DNA of 64,000 nucleotides, taken from the NCBI GenBank assembly GCA_017559135.1, contig JAFYSZ010000020.1:1-64000 (forward strand), written 5' to 3'. The first letter of the stretch is position 1, and the number at the start of each line of letters is the position of its first letter. Positions 1 through 8,532 of the stretch are shown here, one piece after another. The notes under the pieces were generated by a model, which was given only the letters and a program-made list of their open reading frames with translations, made no database searches and had not been told where the DNA came from. The position numbers were made by a program, and so were the translations under genes. Source of the stretch: Bacteroidales bacterium (lineage in GTDB: Bacteria; Bacteroidota; Bacteroidia; Bacteroidales; P3).

Positions 1-1070
1 CAATACTATCGCAACCGTTGATTGTTTGAAGTGTTTGCGTATAAACACCTGCTTCGCTTACGTTAAATCCTTGTTCATTGTAAACTTGTCCTTGACAAAT
101 TGTTGCAGTAAGTTCTGTATTGAAAACAGGATTAACATTTAAAGTAAGAGTAACAATACTATCGCAACCGTTGATTGTTTGAAGTGTTTGCGTATAAACA
201 CCTGCTTCGCTTACGTTAAAACCTTGTTCATTGTAAACTTGTCCTTCGCAAATTGTTGTAGTAAGTTCAGTATTATAAACAGGATTAACATTCAAAGTAA
301 GAGTAACAATACTATCGCAACCGTTGATTGTTTGAAGTGTTTGCGTATAAACACCTGCTTCGCTTACGTTAAATCCTTGTTCATTGTAAACTTGACCTTC
401 GCAAATAGTTGCTGAAAGTTCTGTGTTGAAAGTAGGATTAACATTCAAAGTAAGAGTTACAATACTATCACAACCATTTGCAGAAGTTAATGTTTGCGTG
501 TAAACGCCTGCTTCGCTTACGTTAAATCCATTTTCATTGTAAACTTGACCTTGACAAATGTTTGCAGAAAGTTCTGTATTGAAAGTAGGATTAACATTTA
601 AAGAAAGCGTAACAATACTATCGCAACCGTTTACAGAAGTTAATGTTTGTGTGTAAACACCTGCTTCACTTACGTTAAATCCATTTTCATTGTAAACTTG
701 ACCTTGGCAAATTGTTGCATAAAGTTCTGTATTAAAGATTGGAAGAACGTTTAAAGAAAGCGTAACAATACTATCAAACCCATTTGAAGCAGTTAAAATT
801 TGCGTATAAGTTCCAGCTTCGCTTACGTTAAATCCGTTTTCTGTGTAAGTTTGTCCTTGACATATTGTTGCAGAAAGTTCTGTATTGAAAACAGGAATAA
901 TACTCAAAGAAAGCGTAACAATACTATCGCAACCATCTTCTGTTATTAAAATTCGCGTATAAGTACCCTCTTCGTTTACGTCAAATCCAAATTCAGTGTA
1001 TGTTTCTCCTGCATTTATTGTTGCATTGATAGTAGTATCAAATAAAATAGAGTCAAAAATTGCAGTAAAA
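1..1070 (-). repeat. Tandem 153-bp coding repeats (51 aa), about seven copies
   Basis: The string CAATACTATC recurs at about 1, 153, 306, 459, 612, 765 and 918, a strict 153-nt period inside the BspA-like gene. The copies nearest base 1 are nearly identical and those nearest 1000 are diverged, so the array has expanded recently at its C-terminal end. Each encodes one Cys-containing module (TICxGQ ... GCDSIVTL). Confidence 0.9.
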
Positions 1071-3610
1071 GAAGTATCACTTGAAAGATAAACAACTCTT
1101 GGGTTTTCTGTATTTCCGTCATTCCAACTTACGAATTGATAACAAATGTTTGCGGTTGCAGTAAGCGTTGCAGTAGAACAATTATTCCTTTCAATCGCTA
1201 CACTTCCTCCACTTTCATTATTAACATACGTATTAATATCAAAAGTAATTTCTTGAATATTATTAGAATTGAAATAATCTCCCCAAGATGAAATATAATC
1301 ATCTTTCAATCCACAATTAACATAAAGAATCTTATTGGACGGTGTATTGTTAAAAACATTATTACCTAATGCAGGAGGAATATCAGCAAGACAAGTAACA
1401 AAAGTTAAACTATCGCAATCAGCGAACGCACCGTATCCAATAGTATCAACACTATTACCAATAGTAACAGAAGTTAAAGAATCTAAATTATAAGCAAAAT
1501 AATTAGGTATTCTTTGAACGCTATCACCAATATTTATTGTTGTAATAGGACAATCCTCAAATGGATAATAATCATAATTATAAAAATCATAACAATTTAT
1601 AGCATTATAATTTAGAGTTGTTAAACCACTGCAATTATAGAACGCACCTTCTCCAATTCTAGTAACACTATTAGGAATAGTAACAGAAGTTAAACTACTG
1701 CAATTATAGAACGCCCAACCTCCAATTCTAGTAACACTATTAGGAATAGTAACAGAAGTTAAACTGCTGCAACCAGAGAACGCAGAACTAGAAATAGAAA
1801 TAACACTATTAGGAATAGTAACAGATATTAAACTACTGCAATTTTTGAACGCATCATCTCTAATAGAAGTAACACTATTACCAATATTAACAGAAGTTAA
1901 ACTACTGCAACCCCAGAACGTACCCACATAAATAGAAGTAACACTATTAGGAATAGTAACAGAAGTTAAACCACTGCAAGAAGCGAACGCATAATCTTCA
2001 ATAGAAGTAACACTATTAGGAATATCAATAGAAGTTAAACTACTGCAATTATAGAACGCGTGATATCCAATGAAATTAACACTATTAGGAAGAGTAACAG
2101 AAGTTAAACTACTGCAATATTTGAACGCATAATCTCCAATAGAAGTAACGCTATTAGGAATAGTAATAGAAGTTAAACTACTACAATACTCGAACGTATA
2201 ATCTTCAATAGAAGTAACACTATTACCAATAGTAACAGAAGTTAAACTACTGCAACCAGAGAACGTAGAACCTCCAATAGAAGTAACACTATTAGGAATA
2301 GTAACAGAAGTTAAACTACTGCAATTATAGAACGTTCCACTTTCAATAGAAGTAACAGGATAAGTATTTCCTGCAATTTCTATTGAAGAAAGAATATCAA
2401 CATGTCCGCTTCTGTTTTGTTCGCAAGAAGAAACCATTGCTTCTGTTGGAGCGTATGTGCTATCGCCAATATGGAAAGTAATCAAACCATAACCAGTAAG
2501 ATTTACATAATAACTTTCTGGAATTGTAGCAAGAGGAACTCTATAAGTTACAGCAGAATCAATTACAACATTAGGGCTAACACCTGCATCATAGAACGCG
2601 TGATATCCAATGAAATTAACACTATTAGGAAGAGTAACAGAAGTTAAACTACTGCAATTATAGAACGCCCAACCTCCAATTCTAGTAACGCTATTAGGAA
2701 TAGTAATAGAAGTTAAACTACTGCAATCATAGAAAGCATAATCTCCAATAGTAGTAACAGGATAAGTATTTCCTGCTAATTCTATTGAAGAAAGAATATC
2801 AACGTGTCCGCTTCTGTTTTGATCACAATAATAAACAAGTGCTTCTGTTGGAGCATAAGTGCTATCGCCAATATGGAAAGTAATCGGACCATAACCACTA
2901 ATACGATAACTATTCGCATAATAACTTCTTGGAATTGTAGCAGGAAAAACTTGATACCTTACTGAATCTATTATAACAGAAGCATTACCACCTGCATGAT
3001 AGAACGCAGAAGAACCAATATAAGTAATATTTTCTGGAAGAGTAACAGAAGTTAAACTACTGCAATTATAGAACGCAGAATCTCTAATAGAAGTAACGCT
3101 ATTAGGAATAGTAATAGAAGTTAAACTACTGCAATCATAGAACGTGCCATCTTCAATAGAAGTAACACTATTAGGAAGAGTAACAGAAGTTAAACTACTG
3201 CAATATTTGAACGCATAATCTCCAATAGAAGTAACGCTATTAGGAATAGTAATAGAAGTTAAACTACTGCAATATCTGAACGCACCATTTCCAATAGAAG
3301 TAACGCTATTAGGAATAGTAACAGAAGTTAAACTACTGCAACCATAGAACGCTCCACCTCCAATAGAAGTAACAGAATACGTTCTTATAGAATCCGTAAT
3401 ATAACACTGACAAGAATCCCTATAATGTTCCCAAGTCTTAGTTACGCTTGAAGGAATATTAACAGAAGGAACACCGTAAGTACAACTAGAAACTTTTACT
3501 TTTCCTGCTCCTGTTATTTCGTATCTTAAATATCCTTCCCAAAACGAATATTGTGCGAAAAGCACGTTTGCACAAAGTAGGGTGCAAATTAAAAGTAATG
3601 TTCTTTTCAT
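1..3610 (-). CDS. BspA-like leucine-rich-repeat surface protein with C-terminal 51-aa repeats (3' end outside window)
   Basis: A continuous minus-strand reading frame starts at the ATG at 3610 and is still open at base 1 (about 1203 residues seen). It begins with a signal peptide (MKRTLLLICTLLCANVLFAQ). Residues ~80-740 are 23-aa LRR_5/BspA units of the form AFxxCSSLTSVTIPNSVTSIG (69-nt period), interrupted twice by a non-LRR spacer (~2440-2590 and ~2790-3000). Around residue 827 is a FVSWNDG segment, and from ~853 onward come 51-aa repeats (153-nt period) with cores GCDSIVTL and TICQGQVYNEQGF. BspA-type proteins are secreted adhesins. A T9SS sorting domain is expected beyond the window but is not visible. 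The first three 51-aa repeats are almost identical in DNA. It is preceded by structured leader copy A. Confidence 0.9.
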   Translation of the reverse strand, partial: MKRTLLLICTLLCANVLFAQYSFWEGYLRYEITGAGKVKVSSCTYGVPSVNIPSSVTKTWEHYRDSCQCYITDSIRTYSVTSIGGGAFYGCSSLTSVTIPNSVTSIGNGAFRYCSSLTSITIPNSVTSIGDYAFKYCSSLTSVTLPNSVTSIEDGTFYDCSSLTSITIPNSVTSIRDSAFYNCSSLTSVTLPENITYIGSSAFYHAGGNASVIIDSVRYQVFPATIPRSYYANSYRISGYGPITFHIGDSTYAPTEALVYYCDQNRSGHVDILSSIELAGNTYPVTTIGDYAFYDCSSLTSITIPNSVTRIGGWAFYNCSSLTSVTLPNSVNFIGYHAFYDAGVSPNVVIDSAVTYRVPLATIPESYYVNLTGYGLITFHIGDSTYAPTEAMVSSCEQNRSGHVDILSSIEIAGNTYPVTSIESGTFYNCSSLTSVTIPNSVTSIGGSTFSGCSSLTSVTIGNSVTSIEDYTFEYCSSLTSITIPNSVTSIGDYAFKYCSSLTSVTLPNSVNFIGYHAFYNCSSLTSIDIPNSVTSIEDYAFASCSGLTSVTIPNSVTSIYVGTFWGCSSLTSVNIGNSVTSIRDDAFKNCSSLISVTIPNSVISISSSAFSGCSSLTSVTIPNSVTRIGGWAFYNCSSLTSVTIPNSVTRIGEGAFYNCSGLTTLNYNAINCYDFYNYDYYPFEDCPITTINIGDSVQRIPNYFAYNLDSLTSVTIGNSVDTIGYGAFADCDSLTFVTCLADIPPALGNNVFNNTPSNKILYVNCGLKDDYISSWGDYFNSNNIQEITFDINTYVNNESGGSVAIERNNCSTATLTATANICYQFVSWNDGNTENPRVVYLSSDTSFTAIFDSILFDTTINATINAGETYTEFGFDVNEEGTYTRILITEDGCDSIVTLSLSIIPVFNTELSATICQGQTYTENGFNVSEAGTYTQILTASNGFDSIVTLSLNVLPIFNTELYATICQGQVYNENGFNVSEAGVYTQTLTSVNGCDSIVTLSLNVNPTFNTELSANICQGQVYNENGFNVSEAGVYTQTLTSANGCDSIVTLTLNVNPTFNTELSATICEGQVYNEQGFNVSEAGVYTQTLQTINGCDSIVTLTLNVNPVYNTELTTTICEGQVYNEQGFNVSEAGVYTQTLQTINGCDSIVTLTLNVNPVFNTELTATICQGQVYNEQGFNVSEAGVYTQTLQTINGCDSI

Positions 3611-3850
3611 TTTTTTAAATTTTTTATGTTTTTAATTTTTTTATTTCTCACTGAAAAGACATTAAAAAAGACGTGGACTTAGTCTTACTGTTTCTTGAGG
3701 TTCTCGACTACCTAACTAACCAAATAAGAAAAGCCCACGATATACTCGTGAGCGTTCTTTCCTTATTTTTTGGTTAGTTTTTATGAAATTGTCGAGATTT
3801 CAAGAAACTAATAATAAGCAAAAACGCTTTTTTATGTCAATAAAATTTCA
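3611..3850 (-). ncRNA. Structured leader RNA, copy A
   Basis: Lies between the promoter (3856-3886) and the BspA-like start codon, on the minus strand. A small hairpin (AAGC...GCTT, 3816-3829) is followed by a long rod. P1 pairs 3800-3808 with 3690-3698 (9 bp). P2 pairs 3791-3796 with 3703-3708 (CUCGAC/GUCGAG). P3 pairs 3772-3779 with 3714-3721 (AACUAACC/GGUUAGUU). P4 pairs 3746-3753 with 3733-3740 (GCUCACGA/UCGUGGGC, with one U-G pair that is possible only on this strand). P1 and P3 differ in sequence from copies B and C but stay paired. The 3' stem AAGUCCC/GGGACUU of the other copies is missing here. Function unknown; a riboswitch-like, attenuator or independent small RNA role are all open. 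Confidence 0.75.
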
Positions 3851-3855
3851 GCCCA

Positions 3856-3886
3856 CAAAGTTAAGACAAATTTCTTAAAGCACAAA
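3856..3886 (-). promoter_or_regulatory. Bacteroidetes-type promoter of leader copy A / BspA-like gene
   Basis: On the minus strand TTTG (3886-3883), exactly 19 nt, then TAACTTTG (3863-3856), a perfect match to TTTG-N19-TAnnTTTG. Transcription should start near 3850, giving a ~240-nt leader. The same 19-nt spacer composition and the downstream GTGGGCTGAAA are shared with copy C. Confidence 0.85.
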
Positions 3887-3969
3887 AAACTTGCGAATAA
3901 AGTCTTGTGAAAATTAAATTTATTGTTACGAAATTTTTCTTCGCAAGGGTTTTGAAAAGTCTGAGGAAA

Positions 3970-4105
3970 ATTGAGCGAAAATCGGAGCAAAATTCACTCA
4001 AATCGGAGCAAAATTTACTCAGATCGGATCAAAAAAAATTTTGGTCCGATGAAAAAAAATTTTGGTCCGATGAAAATTTTCTAAGATCCGATGAAAATTT
4101 GCTAA
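3970..4105. repeat. Short repeat array of leader element A (ATCGGANC units)
   Basis: ATCGGAGC, ATCGGATC and the inverse GGTCCGAT / GATCCGAT occur about seven times in direct and inverted orientation separated by A/T runs, 90-215 bp upstream of the copy A promoter. A frame of 71 codons (3907-4122, GTG start) runs through it only because the array is A-rich. I read this as a possible operator-like array, not a gene. Confidence 0.6.
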
Positions 4106-4178
4106 AACACGATAAAAAGTGAAGAAAAACTAAGAAAAAATCGCACTAAATCATAGAAAAAATTGAGCAAGTCAAGTC

Positions 4179-4228
4179 TTAAAGAGTTAAGTCTTTGATT
4201 TAGTGATTTTTAGTTAAGGGCTTATATT
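4179..4228 (-). repeat. Upstream block shared with leader element B
   Basis: About 49 bp are nearly identical to 26327-26375 read on the plus strand (AATATAAGCCCTTA ... GACTTAACT). In both copies the block ends 293-294 bp upstream of the -33 box, in the same orientation relative to the RNA, which ties the far upstream region to the same repeated unit. Confidence 0.75.
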
Positions 4229-4263
4229 TTGAAAATTTCGGTCTGAGAATTTCTTTGCCGAAA

Positions 4264-4296
4264 ATATCGCACGCATTTGGCGTTAAGTAGTGGGAA
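4264..4296 (-). repeat. Left-end box of leader element A
   Basis: On the minus strand CCCACTACTTAACGCC followed by AAATGCGTGCGATAT. A 25-bp stretch (4264-4288) is identical to 58936-58960 of element C, and a degenerate form (TTAAGCCCAAATGC) is at 26269-26282 in element B. It sits just after the stop codon of the preceding gene and probably marks the outer boundary of the element. Confidence 0.7.
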
Positions 4297-4318
4297 AACA
4301 AATTTATTTTAATCTCTC

Positions 4319-5542
4319 TTATTCAAATTTGATATTCTCCATTGGGTTAATTTTGCTGATATTGCGTGCCGGGAATATGAGTGTGGACATACATATTATT
4401 ATGCAAGCAATATTGACTGAGATTAGGGCAGGGAGTGAAAATTCTATTGGTACGCTGTCGAGATAATAACTTTCTTGGTCGAGTTTTATGAATTTATATT
4501 TTTGTTGCAGTAGCATTAAGGAGAGTGCTACGGCGTTTCCGATTAGCATTGCACGAGTTAAGATATATAGAGATTTGTATAAATAGATTTTTGTAATGGA
4601 TTGGGTTGTTGCTCCAAGGCTTTTGAAGATTCCTATGTGTTTTGTTTGTTCAAATATCATTATTAGTAGGGTGGAGCATGAGGTTATGATTGCGATAAAG
4701 GTCATTACTACTAATATTAGTATGACATTTGAGTCTAAGAGGTTGAGCCAAGCAAAGAGATTTGGTTCTATTTCTTCTATTGTTTGGATATTTTTGTCTT
4801 CGGATAAGTTTTGATAGATGTTTTGTGCGGTTTGGTCGAGGCGTGTGAAGTCTTTGAGTTTTATTTCGTAGCCGTTGTAATGGTTTTCTTCTATGTTGAG
4901 TAGTTTTTGTAGTGTGTTTGCATTGCAGATTATGAATCGTTCGTCATAGTCGCCTAAGCCTGTTTGGTATATGCCTGAGATTGTGAAGGGTCTTACACGA
5001 TATTTTTGGTCGATGTAGAAGTATATTTTTATTTTGTCGCCAATTTTTATGTTTAATTTGTCGGCTATGGTTTGTGAGATAAGGATTTGGTTTTTGTTTT
5101 CTTTGTTTGCGTAGTTTGGAATACTGCCTGTTTTTAGGTTGTCTTTGAAAAAGGTGAAGTCAAAGTTGTTATCTACTCCTTTTAGGGCTACTCCGTGAAA
5201 GTCTGTCTTGGTTTTGATTGCTCCCCCTGTGAGAATGTAGGGGTTTATGGCTTTTATGTTTTTTTCTTCTTTGTTAAGGTTTGCTATTTCTTGGTTTGTG
5301 AGTTGTATTGTGTTGTTGTGGTTGGAGGAATTGATTGAGAAAGGAATTACATGTATGTGTGAGGTGAAGCCTGTAATCTTTTCTTTGATTTCGTTTTTGA
5401 ATCCTTGTAATACTCCTATGGAAACTAACATTACTGCTATGGATAATGCTATTCCTGCGGTTGCAATTCCTACGATTGGTTTGGAAAAGGATTTGCGTTT
5501 TTGCTTTAATAGTTTTTTTGCTACGAAATATTCAAAATTCAT
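4319..5542 (-). CDS. LolC/LolE-type ABC transporter permease (FtsX-like)
   Basis: The protein starts MNFEYFVAKKLL and has a first membrane helix at ~25-47, a long periplasmic domain (~50-250), then three C-terminal membrane helices, the MacB/FtsX-permease layout of LolC/E proteins that release lipoproteins from the inner membrane. A longer frame begins at 5572, but the promoter box TACCTTTG (5554-5547) lies inside that extension, so the ATG at 5542 is preferred and the mRNA may be nearly leaderless. No ATPase gene is adjacent. Assignment to LolE rather than another FtsX-family permease is inference. Confidence 0.85.
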   Translation of the reverse strand: MNFEYFVAKKLLKQKRKSFSKPIVGIATAGIALSIAVMLVSIGVLQGFKNEIKEKITGFTSHIHVIPFSINSSNHNNTIQLTNQEIANLNKEEKNIKAINPYILTGGAIKTKTDFHGVALKGVDNNFDFTFFKDNLKTGSIPNYANKENKNQILISQTIADKLNIKIGDKIKIYFYIDQKYRVRPFTISGIYQTGLGDYDERFIICNANTLQKLLNIEENHYNGYEIKLKDFTRLDQTAQNIYQNLSEDKNIQTIEEIEPNLFAWLNLLDSNVILILVVMTFIAIITSCSTLLIMIFEQTKHIGIFKSLGATTQSITKIYLYKSLYILTRAMLIGNAVALSLMLLQQKYKFIKLDQESYYLDSVPIEFSLPALISVNIACIIICMSTLIFPARNISKINPMENIKFE

Positions 5543-5620
5543 AGTGCAAAGGTAATACTTTTCGCACGACATTTATTATTTATTGATAGTTTTTGTTAAT
5601 TTTGCACAAATTTTTAGACT

Positions 5621-6604
5621 ATGGAACAAGGTTTATATCCGTTGAAATTCCTTCCTTTGTTTAAGAATAAGCCTTGGGGAGGAAATAAAATAAGAGATTT
5701 GTTGGGCGTTGATTATTCGCCGCTTCCTAATTGTGGGGAATTGTGGGTGCTTTCTTCTATTGAAGGACAGGAGACTGTGGTTGAGAATGGTTTCTTGACA
5801 GAGTGTACTCTTCCCGAACTTATTGAGATGTATGCAGATGAGCTTGTGGGTGAGGAGAATTACAAAGAGTTTGGGGAATACTTTCCTTTGCTTTTTAAGA
5901 TCATTGATGCACAAGATAATCTCTCGGTGCAGGTTCACCCTGATGATGATTTTGCTCAGAATGATGGCTATCCGAATGGTAAAACCGAGATGTGGTATGT
6001 CTTAGACAATGATGAAGATGCGGTTATTTACAGTGGTTGGAATAAAAAGATGACAAAGGCTGAGGTTATCAATAAAACAAAGGACGGAACTATTGCTGAG
6101 TGTTTGAATTGTGATAAGGCAGAGAAGGGGGATTTGTTTTTTATTCCTGCCGGTAGGGTTCACGCTATTGGAAAAAACTCTTTGGTGGCGGAAATTCAGC
6201 AGTCTTCTGATACAACCTATCGTTTGTTTGATTGGAACAAGGTTGATGAGAACGGAAAAGGAAGAAAACTTCATGTTGAAGAGGCTTTGAAGGTCTTGGA
6301 CTTGGGAAAAACTCCTCATGCTAAGTCGGGTTATGATTATACCTTGAATAAAACTTCAAATTTGCTTACTACTCCTTTTTTTACTACGAATTTGATTAGT
6401 ATAAATGTAGGTCTTAAAAAGGATTATTCGGCTTTGGATAGTTTTGTTGTTTTGTTCTGCACAAGCGGAGAGGGTTATGTGGAAGCCTTAGGACATAAAG
6501 TGCCGATTAAAGCTTCGGAAGTGATTCTTTTACCTGCGATTTGTCAAGAAGCAAACATTATTCCGAAAGGTTTATTAGAGATTTTAGAAGTTTTTATTGT
6601 GTAA
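5621..6604 (+). CDS. manA: Mannose-6-phosphate isomerase, class I
   Basis: 327 residues, cupin-type phosphomannose isomerase interconverting mannose-6-P and fructose-6-P. Visible family motifs are KPWGG near the N-terminus, the zinc-site segments SVQVHPDDDFA (~105-115) and GKTEMWYVL (~120-128), and AEIQQSSDTTYRLFDWNK (~190-207). A TAATTTTG -7 box lies at 5597-5604, so the gene is divergent from the LolE-like gene. The next gene starts 16 nt downstream, suggesting co-transcription. Confidence 0.93.
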   Translation: MEQGLYPLKFLPLFKNKPWGGNKIRDLLGVDYSPLPNCGELWVLSSIEGQETVVENGFLTECTLPELIEMYADELVGEENYKEFGEYFPLLFKIIDAQDNLSVQVHPDDDFAQNDGYPNGKTEMWYVLDNDEDAVIYSGWNKKMTKAEVINKTKDGTIAECLNCDKAEKGDLFFIPAGRVHAIGKNSLVAEIQQSSDTTYRLFDWNKVDENGKGRKLHVEEALKVLDLGKTPHAKSGYDYTLNKTSNLLTTPFFTTNLISINVGLKKDYSALDSFVVLFCTSGEGYVEALGHKVPIKASEVILLPAICQEANIIPKGLLEILEVFIV

Positions 6605-6620
6605 AAAAATATTTTAGAAG

Positions 6621-7139
6621 ATGGCTTTAATTAAAAAAGTAAAAGGTGTTGAGCCTAAGTTTGGAGAAAATATATTTCTTGCCGATAATGCAACTGTTGT
6701 TGGCGATGTTGTGATGGGAAAAGACTGCTCTGTGTGGTTTAATGCGGTGATTAGAGGAGATGTTCATTCAATTAGGATTGGCGATAGAGTGAATGTGCAA
6801 GACGGAGCAATTGTTCATTGTACTTATAAGACCGATCCGACTGTGATTGGCAACGATGTTAGTATTGCACACAACGCTATTGTTCACGGTTGCACGATAA
6901 AGGATAATGTTCTTATTGGAATGGGTGCAATTGTTATGGATTCGTGTGTTGTGGAAAGCAATTGTATTATTGCAGCAGGTGCTGTTGTTTTGGAAGGCAC
7001 ACATTGTGAAAGCGGATCGATATATGCAGGTTGTCCGGCTAAGAAAGTAAAGGAAATAGATGCCGAGAGATTAGAAGGAACGGTCAAAAGAATTGCAAAT
7101 TCTTATCCAATGTATGCGAGTTGGATTGATAATGAGTAA
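6621..7139 (+). CDS. Gamma-carbonic anhydrase-like hexapeptide-repeat protein
   Basis: 172 residues forming a left-handed beta-helix of hexapeptide repeats (V-x-G-D-V type) throughout. The three zinc-ligand histidines of the gamma-CA family are all present: DGAIVHC and IAHNAIVHGC. The family (YrdA/PaaY/Cam-like) contains both active carbonic anhydrases and proteins of unknown activity, so the reaction is not certain. It follows manA closely. Confidence 0.9.
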   Translation: MALIKKVKGVEPKFGENIFLADNATVVGDVVMGKDCSVWFNAVIRGDVHSIRIGDRVNVQDGAIVHCTYKTDPTVIGNDVSIAHNAIVHGCTIKDNVLIGMGAIVMDSCVVESNCIIAAGAVVLEGTHCESGSIYAGCPAKKVKEIDAERLEGTVKRIANSYPMYASWIDNE

Positions 7140-7167
7140 TTTTTTTGTTTAAAAAATGATAGAAAAG

Positions 7168-7198
7168 TTTGTCAATACATAAAAAAAATGTACTTTTG
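7168..7198 (+). promoter_or_regulatory. Promoter of the OmpA gene
   Basis: TTTG (7168-7171), 19 nt, TACTTTTG (7191-7198), a full match to the Bacteroidetes primary-sigma consensus. The predicted transcript begins near 7205 with a ~50-nt leader. Confidence 0.85.
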
Positions 7199-7256
7199 CA
7201 GAACTTTTTTATCATATTATTAGTATAAATAGAAAATAAAGTAAAAATTAACGTTA

Positions 7257-8447
7257 ATGAAAAAAGTTTTATTATGCTTGGCTGTATTCGCAATGTCGTT
7301 TACTGCTATAGGACAAGAAAAGGAAGAAAAAGTTCTTCGCCACAAAGGATTTGAAACTAATCGTCTTTTTGACAATTGGGAAGTTTCTGTTCTTGGAGGT
7401 GTGCAATCATTCTATGTTTTAGGCGGATCTGATGCTAATTTCTCAGACGCATTTATGCCTGAAATACAATTCTCAGTTGGTAAATGGGTTACTCCTGCTT
7501 TTGGAGCAAGATTGGCTTTCCAAGGTTTTGGAATAAACGATGGAACTGATACTAACACTTTCTCTAACAGTTCTTACCACTATTTACACACTGACGTTAT
7601 GGTGAATCTTACTAACTGGATTTGTGGATACAAATCAGATAGATTCTATAACGCTGTATTGTTAGGTGGATTTGGTTGGGCTGCTTCTCAACTTCAAAAT
7701 ATGACAGAAGCAGAATTGGAAAATGCAACAGACAAATGGAATGATGAATTTGCTGCAACCGTAGGTTTGTCAAACAGATTCAGAATTTGTGATGCGTTAT
7801 CAGCTAACTTAGATTTGAATGGAATGATCGTAAAAGATGATTTCAGAAATGTACTTCCTTCACAAGAAGGAAACAAAGGTATCAACTTTGAGTTAATGGC
7901 TGGTGTTACTTACAAATTCCCAGAAAGAGGTTTTGATGTAGTTGATTACACTCCTTACAAAAGAAAAATCTCTTCTTTGGAACAAGATTTGGCTGCTTCA
8001 CGCAAAGATGTTGAAAGAGGAAATAATGATAACAACAACTTGAAAAACCAAGTTGAAAAAGAAAGAAAAGCAAAAGAACAAGCAATAGCAGAAGCTAAGA
8101 GAATAAAAGAAACATTCTCACTTTCAACAGGTCAATCATTATCTATCTACTTCACAATTGATTGTAGCAAGGTTACAGATAGAAACATGGAAAACATCAA
8201 ATTCTTAGCAGAAGCGATAAAAACATCTGCTAAAAATAGAGTGTTCACAATTACAGGTTATGCTGACGAACAAACAGGAAGCAGCGAACACAACATGGAA
8301 TTATCTAAGAAGAGAGCAGAAGCTGTTTACAATGCTTTAATAGATTTAGGAGTTGATTCTAATAAATTAAAAGTTGAATATAAGGGAGATACTGAACAAC
8401 CTTTCACAGGACGTCCTTATATGAACAGAGTTGCAGTTGTTAGATAA
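7257..8447 (+). CDS. OmpA family outer-membrane protein
   Basis: 396 residues. A signal peptide (cleaved after ~20 residues, ...AIGQ) precedes an N-terminal beta-barrel-like region (~25-215), a charged coiled-coil linker (~240-285) rich in K/E/R, and a C-terminal OmpA peptidoglycan-binding domain (~290-396) with TGYADEQTGSSEHN and LSKKRAEAVYNAL. The Asp and Arg that contact diaminopimelate in the family are in place. Strong promoter and strong terminator on either side make it a monocistronic, probably abundant protein. Confidence 0.92.
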   Translation: MKKVLLCLAVFAMSFTAIGQEKEEKVLRHKGFETNRLFDNWEVSVLGGVQSFYVLGGSDANFSDAFMPEIQFSVGKWVTPAFGARLAFQGFGINDGTDTNTFSNSSYHYLHTDVMVNLTNWICGYKSDRFYNAVLLGGFGWAASQLQNMTEAELENATDKWNDEFAATVGLSNRFRICDALSANLDLNGMIVKDDFRNVLPSQEGNKGINFELMAGVTYKFPERGFDVVDYTPYKRKISSLEQDLAASRKDVERGNNDNNNLKNQVEKERKAKEQAIAEAKRIKETFSLSTGQSLSIYFTIDCSKVTDRNMENIKFLAEAIKTSAKNRVFTITGYADEQTGSSEHNMELSKKRAEAVYNALIDLGVDSNKLKVEYKGDTEQPFTGRPYMNRVAVVR

Positions 8448-8480
8448 TAATTGCTGACAGAGTACAAAAAAAAATACAAG

Positions 8481-8517
8481 ATCCCGAAAGTTTTAAAAGA
8501 CTTTTGGGATTTTTTTT
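8481..8517 (+). terminator. Intrinsic terminator after ompA-like gene
   Basis: ATCCCGAAAGT ... ACTTTTGGGAT hairpin followed by a run of seven T. Confidence 0.9.
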
Positions 8518-8532
8518 ATTTAAGACATAATT

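Noticed and set aside
179..415. Plus-strand ORF in the terminal repeats
   Set aside because: Shadow of the 51-aa coding repeats on the minus strand; its periodicity is that of the real gene.
1..1070. CRISPR-like regular repeats
   Set aside because: The 153-bp period is coding (51 aa in frame) with no spacers.
2402..2647. Plus-strand ORF in the LRR region
   Set aside because: Opposite strand of the BspA-like gene; no start or composition support.
3907..4122. 71-codon ORF with repeats such as KSEQN and RSDQKKF
   Set aside because: Starts with GTG inside the element A promoter region, is purely an A-rich short-repeat array with no signal or homologous logic, and lies on the opposite strand to the leader.
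3611..4300. Integron attC or IS element reading of the leader copies
   Set aside because: No recombinase gene, no terminal repeats, and the stems show RNA-type covariation with a U-G pair specific to the sense strand.
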